Below, one piece after another: positions 11,296 through 22,274 of a stretch of 64,000 nt of DNA (positions within the stretch are counted from its first letter, which is position 1; every line of letters starts with the position of its first letter). A program made the position numbers and the translations under genes. Source of the stretch: Corinectria fuckeliana. Lineage: Eukaryota; Ascomycota; Sordariomycetes; Hypocreales; Nectriaceae. Below the pieces are notes generated by a model, which had not been told where the DNA came from, searched no databases, and saw only the letters and a program-made list of their open reading frames with translations. Location: positions 124,001 to 188,000 of the forward strand of contig WPDH01000135.1 of assembly GCA_019137255.1 (NCBI GenBank). Reading direction: 5' to 3'.

Positions 11296-12240
11296 TTACA
11301 ACGAAGCCTCGATCTTGGCAAGCTCTGCCATCGTCGACACAACGTTGTCCTTGGCTGCCTGAGCTGGTTCAGCGTAAGGCTTCCTAGGCCTCATCTTCTC
11401 GGGAGCGTTCTCAATCCCTGCTGCCTTCGCAGTATGGATAGCCGCCGCGTACTTTGTCGCAGCAATGCCAGACTTGCAAGGCTGCTCAGCTAGCGCCGCC
11501 TTCTTGTGCAGCTCCAGGGCTTCGGCGATCTTTCCTTCCTGCCATAGATCGTAGATGCGCACGAGGCTCTTGGGGAACACGTTGGCGAACGCGGCGATGC
11601 ATCCTGCCGATCCGGAGCTCAGCCCGCCGATCAGGAAGTCAGACTGCCCGCCAAAGGTGGCGAACTGCTCGGGCTTCAGCTCGGCGGCGAGGCGTGTGAT
11701 CTTGGCGACGGAGCCGCACGTCAGCTTGACGCCGACAATGTTGGCGTGCTTGCGGGCCAGGTCGGCGATGAGCTGCGAGTCGAGGTCGACGCCGTTGCAC
11801 ACGCCGGGGAAGTTGTAGATGACGATGGGGAGCACGCTCGTGGCGGCCACTTCGAGGAAGAAGTCGGTGATGACGGCTGGGGTCGTGGCCTTGCCGAAGT
11901 ACGCGGGAGGCAGCACGAGGGCGTAGTTGGCGCCCGCACCCGCGGCATCGGCGATGTGTTCGAGGACCTGGCGGGTTGAGTGGCCGCCAACACCGGCCAT
12001 CAGCGGGAAGTCCGGGCCGACGGCCTTGCGGGCGATCTCGACGAGGGTCTTGCGCTCGCTCTGCGTCAACAGAAAGGTCTCGGCGTTGGTGCCGAGGATG
12101 ACGAGGCCGCGAAGACCGGTCTTGGATAAGTAGGCGTAGTACTTGGCCTGGTCCTCGGGAATCAACGAGTCGGTCTCTCGGTCGAACAGAGTGACGGCGG
12201 GGCACCAGACTCCACTGGGGGGGACTTTGGGGAAGCCCAT
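11296..12240 (-). CDS. Dihydrodipicolinate synthase (DapA)-family aldolase
   Basis: Class I aldolase/lyase of the DHDPS/N-acetylneuraminate lyase family, intronless, 314 residues (typical length). The Schiff-base Lys lies in VGVKLT (about K172) and the conserved Tyr in IYNFPG (about Y142). GTNAETFLLTQSER carries the substrate carboxylate-binding turn. Fungi make lysine by the aminoadipate route, so lysine biosynthesis is not its job; fungal members usually cleave 2-keto-3-deoxy sugar acids or hydroxy-oxoglutarate-type compounds, and a sugar-acid aldolase is the best guess. The gene has high third-position GC, unlike the AT-rich spacers on both sides. Confidence 0.88.
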   Translation of the reverse strand: MGFPKVPPSGVWCPAVTLFDRETDSLIPEDQAKYYAYLSKTGLRGLVILGTNAETFLLTQSERKTLVEIARKAVGPDFPLMAGVGGHSTRQVLEHIADAAGAGANYALVLPPAYFGKATTPAVITDFFLEVAATSVLPIVIYNFPGVCNGVDLDSQLIADLARKHANIVGVKLTCGSVAKITRLAAELKPEQFATFGGQSDFLIGGLSSGSAGCIAAFANVFPKSLVRIYDLWQEGKIAEALELHKKAALAEQPCKSGIAATKYAAAIHTAKAAGIENAPEKMRPRKPYAEPAQAAKDNVVSTMAELAKIEASL

Positions 12241-13299
12241 GATGGATGCCGGGTGTGAAGGATAAGTTGGTGATGTCTCAGATCTAAAACAGTTTGTTTC
12301 TGGTACAAGATGAAATGAGTTTATTGCAAGATGAAAAAAGACGTGTTTAACCTTAGCCGGCGATCTCGCAATTCGTTCATTTACGGGTCCCCGTGCCGCT
12401 TTCGCAATCAGATCGGCTGAGGATCCCGATGCCGGGATCCGGGCCGGGGGCCGTTCGGGTTGCTATCTGACTCAACATGCTTTAGAACTCGGGATTCCTT
12501 TCTTCTGGCTTGAATCTGCACCACCCATAATGGTTCTACTAGTCGCGACATAATAAAGAGCCTTTAGGTCATGGTGGTTACTGAGAGTTTTGACTCTATT
12601 GAGTCAGTCGGTCGGGAGAAACCGCCGAAAATAGTGGATACTTTGACGATGCTGTCACTCACGAGGAGCATTTCAAAGTTCAAGTTCCAACGGGACAGCT
12701 CCGCGATCGGCATCGTAAATTGCTGCTACAAAATGCTAGATATAGTCTAAAATGGTCGTTGGTCATTTCACAAGGCCAATTATAACTCCAACCAGTAATT
12801 TTAAACGCCAGCGCCATAGACTCTTAGTTTAGCTGAGATTCTGATCCCTAGGGACCGTCATAAATGTATCTAATCTTGCCGTGCCAACACTGACCAAACA
12901 GCACGACTCATTAATAATGGAAATCGGTTGAGTAAGAGTCAACTAAAGTCGGTATCCCTTATCCTCTCATACATCTCCTCATAATCAAGTCATGATGGTC
13001 AGCAAATCATAAGACAATGAGGCCAGGCAACCAAGTATGTATCAGGTTCACGATACTGCTCGGCGTAGTGATATAGAGCATGTTACCCTACTAAGTCGTC
13101 CCATTAGAGATTGCCTTAACGAGATGATAATATTCTCGCTCTGCGGTCGAACAATTGTTTAATCTCTAAAAGTCAACTAGCCTCACCGCTGGAGCCTGTT
13201 CATCGCTAAAACAGCAGGATAACTATAAGTGGCTATAATACAATGTTATCATAGACATAAACCCATCCCCCTTACACTAAATGTATCGTATCACATCCA
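12241..13299. other. Intergenic stretch
   Basis: About 1.06 kb. The first 240 bp holds the DapA-like promoter with a GC-rich block (12360-12470); the rest is AT-rich. No gene seen. Confidence 0.5.
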
Positions 13300-14739
13300 C
13301 TAGTCCGACTTCAAGTCCTCCACACAATCTTGCCAGTCTATCGATTTCATATAACCGACCTCGATAACACCGATAACCACCATGCCAACTCCGAGGCCGA
13401 TCCAGACCCCATTCAATTCCATCTTTAAAGGCCCTAACTCGAGCCAGATTGCAGCAGGAATAGCCGCCGGGTAGTTCACGATGAAGACTACCCACGCAGC
13501 AACAGACTGGCGTCCAAGACCACGAAGAATCCCATTGCATCCGCAAAGCATGGCATCGATGACCTGGAACGCGCCCACAGCAAGCATGGTCTTTGTAGCA
13601 AGTCTTTGTACCCCCGAGTCGTCAGAGAAGATGAGGCTGATGTGATTGCGTAGGACAAACAGAAGGGCTCCGTCGAGAAGCCCAATAGCGGTGAAACAGA
13701 TGGCATAGAGGGCAGTGGCTCGTCGAGCCGTCGACACTTGGCCTGCCCCGATGAGGTGGCCGACGCGGGTGCTGACGGCGACACTGACCGAGAAGGGGAT
13801 GTGCCACATAACCACAGAAGTCGTCGTCAGGATCGTCTGTGCCGCCAGGTGCAAAGTGCTAATGTATGAAGTACTAAAGGTCAAGATCTCGAAGGCGGCC
13901 CACTCAGCAAGGGTGACCGCCGATCCGGCAGCTGACAGCCGGACCATCGGACCCCATCCCTGGAGGGCACTGCGAGAGAGGCCAGCCCAGCATCGATGCG
14001 AGGACCTCTTGAAGACGATGTAAATGAGGAGGAGTATAGGCCGGAGGTCGTTGGTGATGGCCGCCCCCAGGGCCGCACCGTCGAGGCCCATGCCCAGCTT
14101 GAAGGCGAAGAGCCAGCTGAGTAGGGCATTCGCGGGTGCGCAGACTATCAAGACGGCCATGCCGGCCTTGAAGTCTCCCTGCGCCTGTAGAAACCGCTTA
14201 CCAGCTTCGAACGAGGCATATCCGGGAAGCCCAATCACGCTCACCTTCAGGAAGGAGCCCGCCTTTGCGGCTAGGTGCTGTTGCGGGATGAAGACTGATA
14301 TGATGGAAGCGGAGCAGCGCCAGATGCCTGCGACAGGAAGGGCGACGATGGCCATCAGGAGAAGCATCCGCTGGACGTGTAACCCAACGCCGGTGATATT
14401 ACCAGACCCGTATGCCTGGGAACAGAGCGTGTCGAGAGCGGTGGCCATGCCCTCGAAGATGGCGAGGCCGATGATGTTCATGGTCGTGACGCCGATGCTG
14501 GCGGCGGCCAAGTCATCGGCGCCTAGATGCCCCGCCACAAAGGTGGTGATGACGCTGAAGGAGTACTGCAAGAGATACGTGGCAATGAGGGGGAGCGAGT
14601 ATCGTGCGAGAAGCCATAGCTCCAAACACACACTGTCAGTTGCGGGCTTGGACCCATGACCCTCGACCTCAGAGAGCAACGGCGCCGTCTCAGCGTGCAG
14701 ACTCTCCCCAGCTTCAGACTGCATGTCTCGAGACTCCAT
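13300..14739 (-). CDS. MATE-family multidrug/toxin efflux transporter
   Basis: Proton- or cation-coupled efflux of organic compounds. No intron is needed; 479 residues with about 12 membrane helices in two MatE repeats. The first repeat begins at LPLIATYLLQYSFSVITTFVAGHLGADDLAAASIG, and the family stretch ALDTLCSQAYGSG follows; the second repeat begins near residue 275 (SAAGSAVTLAEWAAFEILTF). The acidic N-tail with ETAPLLSE looks like a dileucine sorting signal and suggests a vacuolar location. An upstream in-frame ATG at 14919 would add 60 basic residues without family resemblance, so I chose 14739 (MESRDMQSE). The substrate cannot be deduced. Confidence 0.88.
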   Translation of the reverse strand: MESRDMQSEAGESLHAETAPLLSEVEGHGSKPATDSVCLELWLLARYSLPLIATYLLQYSFSVITTFVAGHLGADDLAAASIGVTTMNIIGLAIFEGMATALDTLCSQAYGSGNITGVGLHVQRMLLLMAIVALPVAGIWRCSASIISVFIPQQHLAAKAGSFLKVSVIGLPGYASFEAGKRFLQAQGDFKAGMAVLIVCAPANALLSWLFAFKLGMGLDGAALGAAITNDLRPILLLIYIVFKRSSHRCWAGLSRSALQGWGPMVRLSAAGSAVTLAEWAAFEILTFSTSYISTLHLAAQTILTTTSVVMWHIPFSVSVAVSTRVGHLIGAGQVSTARRATALYAICFTAIGLLDGALLFVLRNHISLIFSDDSGVQRLATKTMLAVGAFQVIDAMLCGCNGILRGLGRQSVAAWVVFIVNYPAAIPAAIWLELGPLKMELNGVWIGLGVGMVVIGVIEVGYMKSIDWQDCVEDLKSD

Positions 14740-16147
14740 GGCGTAGCAGGGGGGCAAAGGGAATTTCTGGGGGGCCACGAGGAGGTGTCGAAGACGATCA
14801 GAGACCTGGAGCCCCGTGGCCGAGAGGGGCAAGGGTCTTGTCCAAGTCCACGAGCGGAGGGATTCCGACAGCGCGTCACGGCATTTCCCAGCTGCATGCA
14901 GTGCACGGCTTGCGTACATGTGTTGTCAACCAAAAGAGAGGAGAGGAGACACAGCAGCACGGCATGAACCAGGGATTCGCCCAACTCGAAAGCACAAAGC
15001 ACCGCGGTGGGGCGTGTTGGCCTCCTCGTCGGCGTAGTGTGGCGGACGGTGATGGTGCGAGACCAAGCTGAATGATGTCCGCGTAAGGAGCCTTGGAAGG
15101 ATGGTTGTCTTCAGCACCTCAAACGGCTTCCACGCCATTTCTCGGGAGCTAACGAGGAAGAAACGGCGCAGCGGGCGCGACCAGACTGGACGGAATTTGT
15201 TGCAAGGCGGAAGTTTCTCCTATCTTTCCTCGCCCGCAAGGGTCAACTTGCTTTTTGGCTGACTAGTCTAATGCCGCAGAGCACTTGGTCAAGCTTTCCG
15301 CCCGCGGATTGCTCCAAGGATCTAGCCCTACTCGTAGTCAGTCTCTCGAGTCGAGCACAGAATGTACAGAGTCTAGGCTCTGTGCCGGGGCCGGGCCGTG
15401 AGACGCGAAGCGGTACCGGACTACTTCGCATGTAATGTACTGTACACATTAGTGCAAGGGTTTCTTGGGAAGGTGGAGGGGTGGAGCTGTACGAGGGTCT
15501 TGGATTTACTGTTGGATCTGCCTGGACCCTTGTTTACTTATGTTACTGTTGGTGGGTGACCACCTATTATGAGAGATACCTATGACCTGCCCTATAGTAG
15601 GGTGCCTTACTTTTAGTCTAGCGGTCATTGACAGTTACTCAAGTCTCGATGTTATGTATGTGAATACAAGATTTATACCCCATACAGAACTGATGGATCA
15701 ACTATGGATATCTCGCCCGGCTATGCCATGGTTCTACCGGGTAGGCTACCTTTCGGGGCAGCGGGGAGGAAGCTCGACGGCTCCAGGCTCGTAGTTACGC
15801 GGATTGTCTCCACTCGTTGGACTGGTCACCTTTATGTCACATCCCTGCCCCGGATCATCATAGGCCAGTATACCATGTAATAACGTTACTGTTGGTGCGG
15901 CGGCACTTTCATGTTACTACATAGTACGTAATTCCGCCGTGGGGAACAGGGGGGGAGCATGAAGACTCGACTCGTCAGAGATTTTCCCATGCCAAGCAAG
16001 ACCAACCAACGCCACCGCAACCCATCGCTGCAGCAAGGAGGAGCTCGTTAAGAGGCGTAATGAAGGTAGTGTAACATGATTTTGATTGCATTGGACGCGT
16101 GCCTAAGCTCTAAATAACTAAATAACTAGACTATACTCTACTCTACT
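14740..16147. other. Intergenic stretch
   Basis: About 1.4 kb holding the MATE promoter and the 3' flank of the rhodopsin-domain gene. Overlapping open frames at 14600-15100 are antisense shadows of MATE and its leader. A short run of TACTCTA repeats lies just 3' of the rhodopsin-domain gene (about 16133-16150). Nothing else seen. Confidence 0.5.
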
Positions 16148-17492
16148 CTAAATACGATACCCAGCATCGGAAGACCCTTGCGAACCGTCCCTCGACAGCG
16201 TGTTCCTCGACCTCCTGTCGTCGTAGTGGATCTCAAACTCATCTCGCACTACTATGACCCCTTCCGTCAGCTTCCGCACACTCTCGCTCCCGCTGAGACT
16301 CGACCTCCCGCCGTGCTTGACCTTGGTCTCGCGGTCCATGGTGGTGTACCACGCGGAGCTGGGCGCGGTCGCCTTGCCCCTGGAGCTCAGCTTAAGGGTG
16401 TTGTTGCGCCCGCTGACGTGGGAAGCAGGCTTGGAGCTGTCGCCGAGGACCGTCAGCTCCAGCCCGCTTCGCTTGCCGCTGCCCTTGCCGCCGCTATCCC
16501 GGAGGTCGTAGGGCGCTTGGATGGCTGCCACGGCTGTCGAGCCCAGCATGCTGTCGATGATGCCCTTGAGGCTGGGGATGCAGACCGTGAGCACGGAAAG
16601 GCCCAGCGAGACTTGGAACCAGATGGTCCTGGGAACTGCCTGCCAGGAAGGATCCGAGTAGTTGGTAAAGAGATAGTTGGCGTTGGACAGGCTCTGGATC
16701 GTCACGACCGGGACACTAGGTATGGAGTTAGCTTCTTCATTGAAGGCAACTCGAATCGAGGATACAAACATAACGCGAGTGCCGAACAGGCCCATGACAA
16801 TGACTTTCCTTTTCAGCGTAGTCTGGACGTGCCACATCATGGCGACGGGCAGGATACACAAGGCGACATCGGTCATAATGTCCATAACGCCATTAAAGAC
16901 GTAGATAGATCCATAGTTGGGGCACTGGCCTTTGCTGACGGTTAACCACGGCGACGGCAGGGGACACTGGAAGACGATGGTCAAGAAGCCGACGACGACC
17001 CAGACAAGGATGAGGACACCGAGGATCACGTTGGCGAGGTTGAGGCGGCCTTGGTTGCTGATCTGGCGGATGAGGAGGCAGATGGAGATCTTGGTGCTGC
17101 CGCTGATGAGGATGGCGAGGATGCGCGAGGCATACATCAACTGGCGATGCAAGTCAACATGGGTCTCTCCTCTAAGGGACCGGGACGACCAGGGCACCCA
17201 CCTTGCTGTAACGCTCGAACGCACCCGACGAGAGGGCATCATAGTGCTGCCCGAGGCCAGTATTGCACGCAGCGATGACGCAGGCGGTCTGGACAAAGTA
17301 GAGGGTCAGTCCAGCGAGGAGGGTGAAGTCGTAGTCCCTCATGGAGGTGACGTTGAGGCGGATCAGGAGCTTGGTGGCGGTGCCCAAGATTGCGTAGACG
17401 AGGAAGACGATGGAGGCCACAACCACCAAGGCGGCGTGGTCGTCGCCGGTGAGGGGATAGTACGGCGGCGCCGTCTGCGAGTCGGTTGACAT
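16148..17492 (-). CDS. PTH11/SAT4-like fungal rhodopsin-domain integral membrane protein
   Basis: Seven-helix membrane protein of the fungal-specific SAT4/PTH11-like group (putative non-canonical GPCR; no CFEM domain seen). Exons are 17202-17492, 16770-17140 and 16148-16715, giving 409 residues. The first intron (61 nt) is canonical. The second (54 nt, donor GTTTGT, branch GCTAAC, acceptor CTAG) keeps the frame open if unspliced, but its removal restores the family run FGTRVIVPVVTIQSL. The helical part ends with SLGLSVLTVCIPSLKGIIDSM; the Ser/Lys-rich tail of about 130 residues is cytosolic and resembles a phosphorylatable receptor tail. Ligand and signalling route are unknown. It diverges from the APC permease. 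Confidence 0.82.
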
Positions 17493-18992
17493 TGCTCGCG
17501 TGTCAGAATCTCAGCATGGCGTCGCGGACAAGAGTCGGGGGGGGGGTTCAAGGGCCGTTAAGCTTGTTTGGTCCGAGGAGTTGCGAATCGATCGAGGATC
17601 TCCCCGCCAGTCCTATCAAGGATGGGGATCGTCGTCTTCTATACTCTAGGCTTGCAACGTGTGCAGAGTGTGTGCTCACAGGGTTATAGCCAAGACCGTG
17701 CTGGCTGGCTTGGTAAGTAGGTATGTACACGTACGATGCAGCCCCTTCGTAATCAAAAAGGGACACAACTCAAGGAAAAGAATACAAGAAAAAACCAACT
17801 TTTTCCTTTCCCACGCCTTGTCTCTCATCCTCGTGGTTCCTTGCCTTTCCTTTCTCCCGGGTCAACGCCCGCCCCGTCCAGCATCGCAAAAGCAAAAGGA
17901 CCCGAAACACAAGGCCGACGCCTGGACAAACAACGCCCACCTAGCGTTAGGCCTAATCTAGACGTCCAGAAACACGGACTGCCTTCTGTCGGGTGACATT
18001 TGACTAAAGGCGAGCCAAGGAAGGGGCCGGAGCCTCTAGGGACGGACCGGGTTCGGATAGTACTGTAGTGTGAGACGAGCAGCCCACCGAGCTAGACTCG
18101 AAGGGAATGATTTAAGGAACTAGGTAGAGAAAAGAGTCTAGGTCCAAGATCCAAGTCTCCAACTTCCATGGCTCCAGGAGCCTACAGGGATCCCACTATT
18201 ATGTATTCCCGATACTCGGACGTCTGCTCGGCCAGTCCCGACTCCCGCCCTCGTCCCAATCGGCTAACCATCGCAGGCGGGCCGCCGAGACTCTCTTCTG
18301 CGAGGTTTCCACTAAAGATCTCCCGGCTTATGCATCGGCTACCCCTGTTGCCCTGTGAGAGACCACCTCCTTGCAAGTTGCAACTCGCAACCGCCCACAG
18401 CCCACACCTGGATCCCGGTGGTAATAGCCGTCTGTTGGCTTGGCTGCTCGAATTAATTAATCCAAACCGCCCAACAGACAAGGGGCGAAGGGTCTTGGCT
18501 TCCTTCCATCGCTCCGTCTCACATCCCCTTCAGCTCCTCCACTTTCCAACCACCTTTCGCGGGCGGCAATGGCGCGTGAACCAGGGGCTGTATTTTGCTA
18601 GTTTCTTTGTTGTGTTTTTCTGTATTTCTGGACCCGATAGTCTACGTAGTAGGCCTACCTACTTAGTAACTTGTCGACGACAGCCCCGGCCGCCCAATCG
18701 GATATCGTACTCACAAGTCACTGCCCCTCAAGCCCTCCTCCATGATGCCACTGAAGCGGTAGTCGACCCAGCGGGGCTGCTCTCACCCGCAGCAAGCAAT
18801 CTATCTCGCCTCGGTGGCTCCAGCAAAAATGCAACCACTCCAATCCTCCACTCGTTCCGCCGTGACCCCGGCGGTGTCGCGCGTGAGACGCCATCTCTTA
18901 AATATTGGCCCCCGCAGCCACGTTGGAACTTGCAGAGACGACTCTCGCTTCCATTCCTACGCAGACTGCTGGTCCTTGCACGTTCTTCAATC
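17493..18992. promoter_or_regulatory. Divergent 1.5-kb promoter/5'UTR region
   Basis: Separates the start codons of the rhodopsin-domain gene (minus) and the APC permease (plus). It contains a poly-G run (GGGGGGGGG near 17540), A-rich and pyrimidine-rich tracts, and a long open frame (from about 18168) that runs into the permease exon but has no protein resemblance before the permease ATG, so I read it as 5'UTR. Confidence 0.5.
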
Positions 18993-20618
18993 ATGGCTCA
19001 CTCCGAAGAGGACATCGAGATGCCCATCGGCGACAAGAGCCAGGTCACCATCGATGCCACCAACAGGACCGGCGATGGGAACTCGTCCGTCTACAACCAG
19101 ACCCGCACGCGGAGGGTCTTTTCCTTCTCGCAGCTGTTTGCTTTTTCGCTGACCTACATGTCGCTGTGGGAGGGCATGTGCACGTTAGTTCCCTGGTGAT
19201 GATCAACGGCATGCTGTGCAAAAACAAAACAAAACGTCTCTAACATGAAACGCAGCAACATGTACTTTGCCCTGTACAACGGCGGCCCCCAGACCTTCCT
19301 CTTCAGCTTCATCATCGTCTTCTGCGGCGCCATCTCCCAGGCTGCTTCGCTCGGCGAGATGGCATCCATCCAGCCCGTCGCAGGCGCCCAATACCACTGG
19401 ACGTACCACCTCGCGCCCCCGTCCGTCAGGCGGTTCGCAACCTACGTCCAGGGATGGGCGACGTGGTTCGGATACATTTCCCTGCTGGCCGGCATCGCCA
19501 ACGTCACCATCATCCTGCTCGAGTCCATGATTCAGCTCAACCACCCCGACTACGTCCCCGGCGGCTGGCACACGTCGGTCCTGGTCATCGCCATGTGCCT
19601 TCTTCAGGGCCTCATGAACACCTACGCCTTCGAGATGATCCCCTGGATCGAGATGGTCGCGGGTGTTCTGCACGTCTGCCTGTTTGTCGTCTTCGCCGTT
19701 GTCCTCGGCGTCATGGGCAGCCGACACAGCAGCAGCTTCTGGCTCAAGACCAACACCGTCTCCGGCTGGGACGACAGCTACATCGCCTGGAACCTGGGCA
19801 TGCTCACCTGCGTGTGGAGTTTCACCGGCTTCGACAGTGCCATCCACATGAGCGAGGAGACCCGAAAGGCCAAGTCGGCTGTCCCCCGTGCCATGTTCTG
19901 GTCCATCTTCATGAACGGCTGCCTCGGCTTCATCATGGTCAACGTTCTTCTTGCCTCCATGGGCTCCATCGACGACGCTTTGAACTCGTCCAGCCCCATT
20001 CTCACCATCCTCCTCACTGTTACCGGCTCTACAAAAGCCACCACTGCCATGATCACGGGTCTCTTTGTCATCTCCTTCAGTGTCAACCTGGCCAACATCG
20101 CCTCCGTCTCTCGTCTAACGTGGGCCTGGTCCCGCGACGGCGGCATGCCTGCTTACTTTGCCTACGTCAGCCCTAAGCACCGCGTGCCTATCCGCTCCAT
20201 CATCCTCACCGTCTTCCTCGTCTGCGCGCTCTGCCTCCTCAACATCGGAAGCTCTAGCTACGTCGCCTTTGGGGCCATCACATCCCTGTCGTCTATGGCC
20301 CTCTACATCAGCTACGCCATTGCCATCAGCAGCATCCTCTATGCTCGTATCAGCAGCGACGGCGTCAAGCTCGGAGAGTGGAATCTCGGCCGCTATGGAG
20401 TCTACGTCAACTCCTCCGCCTTGGTGTACACCCTGTACATCATCGTTTTCCTCCCCTTCCCATCCACCCTTCCCGTCACTGCTGCGAACATGAACTACTG
20501 TGGACCTGTCATGGTCGTCGTTCTTGCTCTCACTCTTGTTTTGTGGTTTGGTCGGGCGAAGAAGCACTGGACTGGGCCCAATCTCAGTATTCTAGACTTT
20601 ATTATCAACAACTCGTAG
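18993..20618 (+). CDS. APC-superfamily amino acid/choline/GABA permease
   Basis: Plasma-membrane uptake of amino acids, GABA, choline or polyamines. Exons 18993-19183 and 19256-20618 flank a 72-nt intron (donor GTTAGT, acceptor CGCAG), giving 517 residues and 12 membrane helices. The fungal ACT-subfamily signature near TM1-TM3 is clear (FSFSQLFAFSLTYMSLWEG, then GEMASIQPVAGAQYHWTYHL), followed by FTGFDSAIHMSEET, a loop typical of Uga4/Hnm1-type carriers. The hydrophilic N-tail of about 45 residues and the short C-tail are normal. Uga4 (GABA) and Hnm1 (choline) type substrates cannot be told apart by eye. Confidence 0.9.
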
Positions 20619-22274
20619 GCACCTCTACATACCTGCAGAGACTCTTAGTAGACAAGGGTATGTCAGTAATTGACTATATAATAGTACATAGATACAACCT
20701 AGTACATAGTGAAATACACCACTAAAGGTCATTAAATTTCTCGTCCGAAGCAGCCCGTCCCGAGGCTACGGACAAGCTCAGACATGACAAACCAACGCCG
20801 GCAAATTCCTGTACTCTGAAATACCCCAGTCAGCCACCGTATTCCTAGCGCGTATTGGACCATGGATCTGGGAACGCCTCTTTTGTCTCAGTTGGGACCA
20901 CGAACCGGCCACCTCGGGTTTTGACCCTTGCTAGCTGCTTAAGAGGCGTAGTCTGTGAAGACCCAAGAACGCCAGCGGTTCTTTGTGGCTGGCCCGTTCT
21001 GCGCATGATTTCTGATGCGGAACTACTCAAGGGGTGAACGGTGGTGTGGGTACTTCGGCTCGATGTTTGGCGTCGAAACATGCAGCAATAACGTAGCAAG
21101 AACCGCATTCAGGGTAGGTCATCTGAATATAAGCAAAATAGATGGTGCAAGGACGTAGATAACTTGGTCGACTTACTGTGAAACAAGTCCTGAGGTACTA
21201 AGGGAGTCGGGAAAGTAAGGTGTACCACGCAATCAAACAAATTTGATACAATAGGCCTCACATCAGATCCCCACAAACCAAAACTTTCCTTCGTGTCCCA
21301 AGGGGAGAAAGTTCGCGTTTCGCCAAGGCAGTTAAGTTCTGAAGCTTAAGAGCCTTCATTGTTATCCTCAGAACATTAAACTAAGATACTCGCACTATGT
21401 ATTTTGCACTTCGTGAGTATTCATCAGGACAGCCCTCAAGATATTTTCGGTATTTTCCAATGTCTTCTACGTAGTATGATGACTTGTCACTGTATTAAAG
21501 AGGCTAGGGGTCCCCAAAACCGAGTGCATGCATAATGCATCAACGCCTCCATGCCGCGTGCTGCGGAGGACTCAAATCGTGATCCGGATGTGGCTCTATT
21601 AGCAGGTGGGTGTGGCGAACACGAATATCGGAGCTTGATTTAGCGTAGGATTCGCATCCATGTTAGCTACTTACATAGTATCATTAGGTAGTTCTCGTCT
21701 ATGCACCGTTGTCATGCCCATTCTACTGAATGGACCCCTCGCGCATCAAGCTTGAAGAGGACCCCAGACCATGCAAGGCGTTCTCACCATCTTTACATCG
21801 TATGCTTTCTGTGATGAGATTTGGCATTGAGGGAAGATCGTCAGAGGTCACACACTAAGGACATGGCCTTTTCCCGCTTTACTCCGACTACCATGAACAC
21901 TTCGCCGGGGTGGTGCCACGGTGTCTCTTGGTTTTGACCACTCCTGGCTTTACTCTAAGATTATGCCGAGGAGAAAGGGGCAGCTATTACGTATGGGAGC
22001 TCTAAGAGGGTAGCTTCCATAAAAGTTTTGCCTATATTATAATATGAACCCTGGAATACTAGAGATAAAGCCTCTTTTACCTTGTATAGTGATTGTGTTG
22101 TGTGTTGCTAGGGGGCGGGGGAGGGTGGGTATTAGTTTGAACTGCATTCTGGGCAGGCTTTACTGCTAAAGTAATATTAAGGAAGGCGTAGAGTAGAGAG
22201 TATACCTTAATTTCAGCAGTTCTAACCCTTGACTTGTTGCACTGCCAATCTTGGGAGTGCAATTATACTCTATT
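20619..22274. other. Intergenic stretch
   Basis: About 1.65 kb without a supportable gene. Low-complexity C/G run near 22113-22125. Open frames are short and unconvincing. Confidence 0.5.

Noticed and set aside
11296..12240. Lysine biosynthesis role for the DapA-like protein
   Set aside because: Fungi use the aminoadipate pathway; family members in fungi act on other 2-oxoacids.
18168..19199. 343-codon frame starting upstream of the APC permease
   Set aside because: The first 275 codons have no family resemblance; the permease homology begins at the ATG at 18993, so the upstream part is leader.
21300..21350. Possible 5S rRNA or tRNA gene
   Set aside because: Only a vague resemblance to conserved boxes; no foldable A/B/C-box arrangement could be found by eye.
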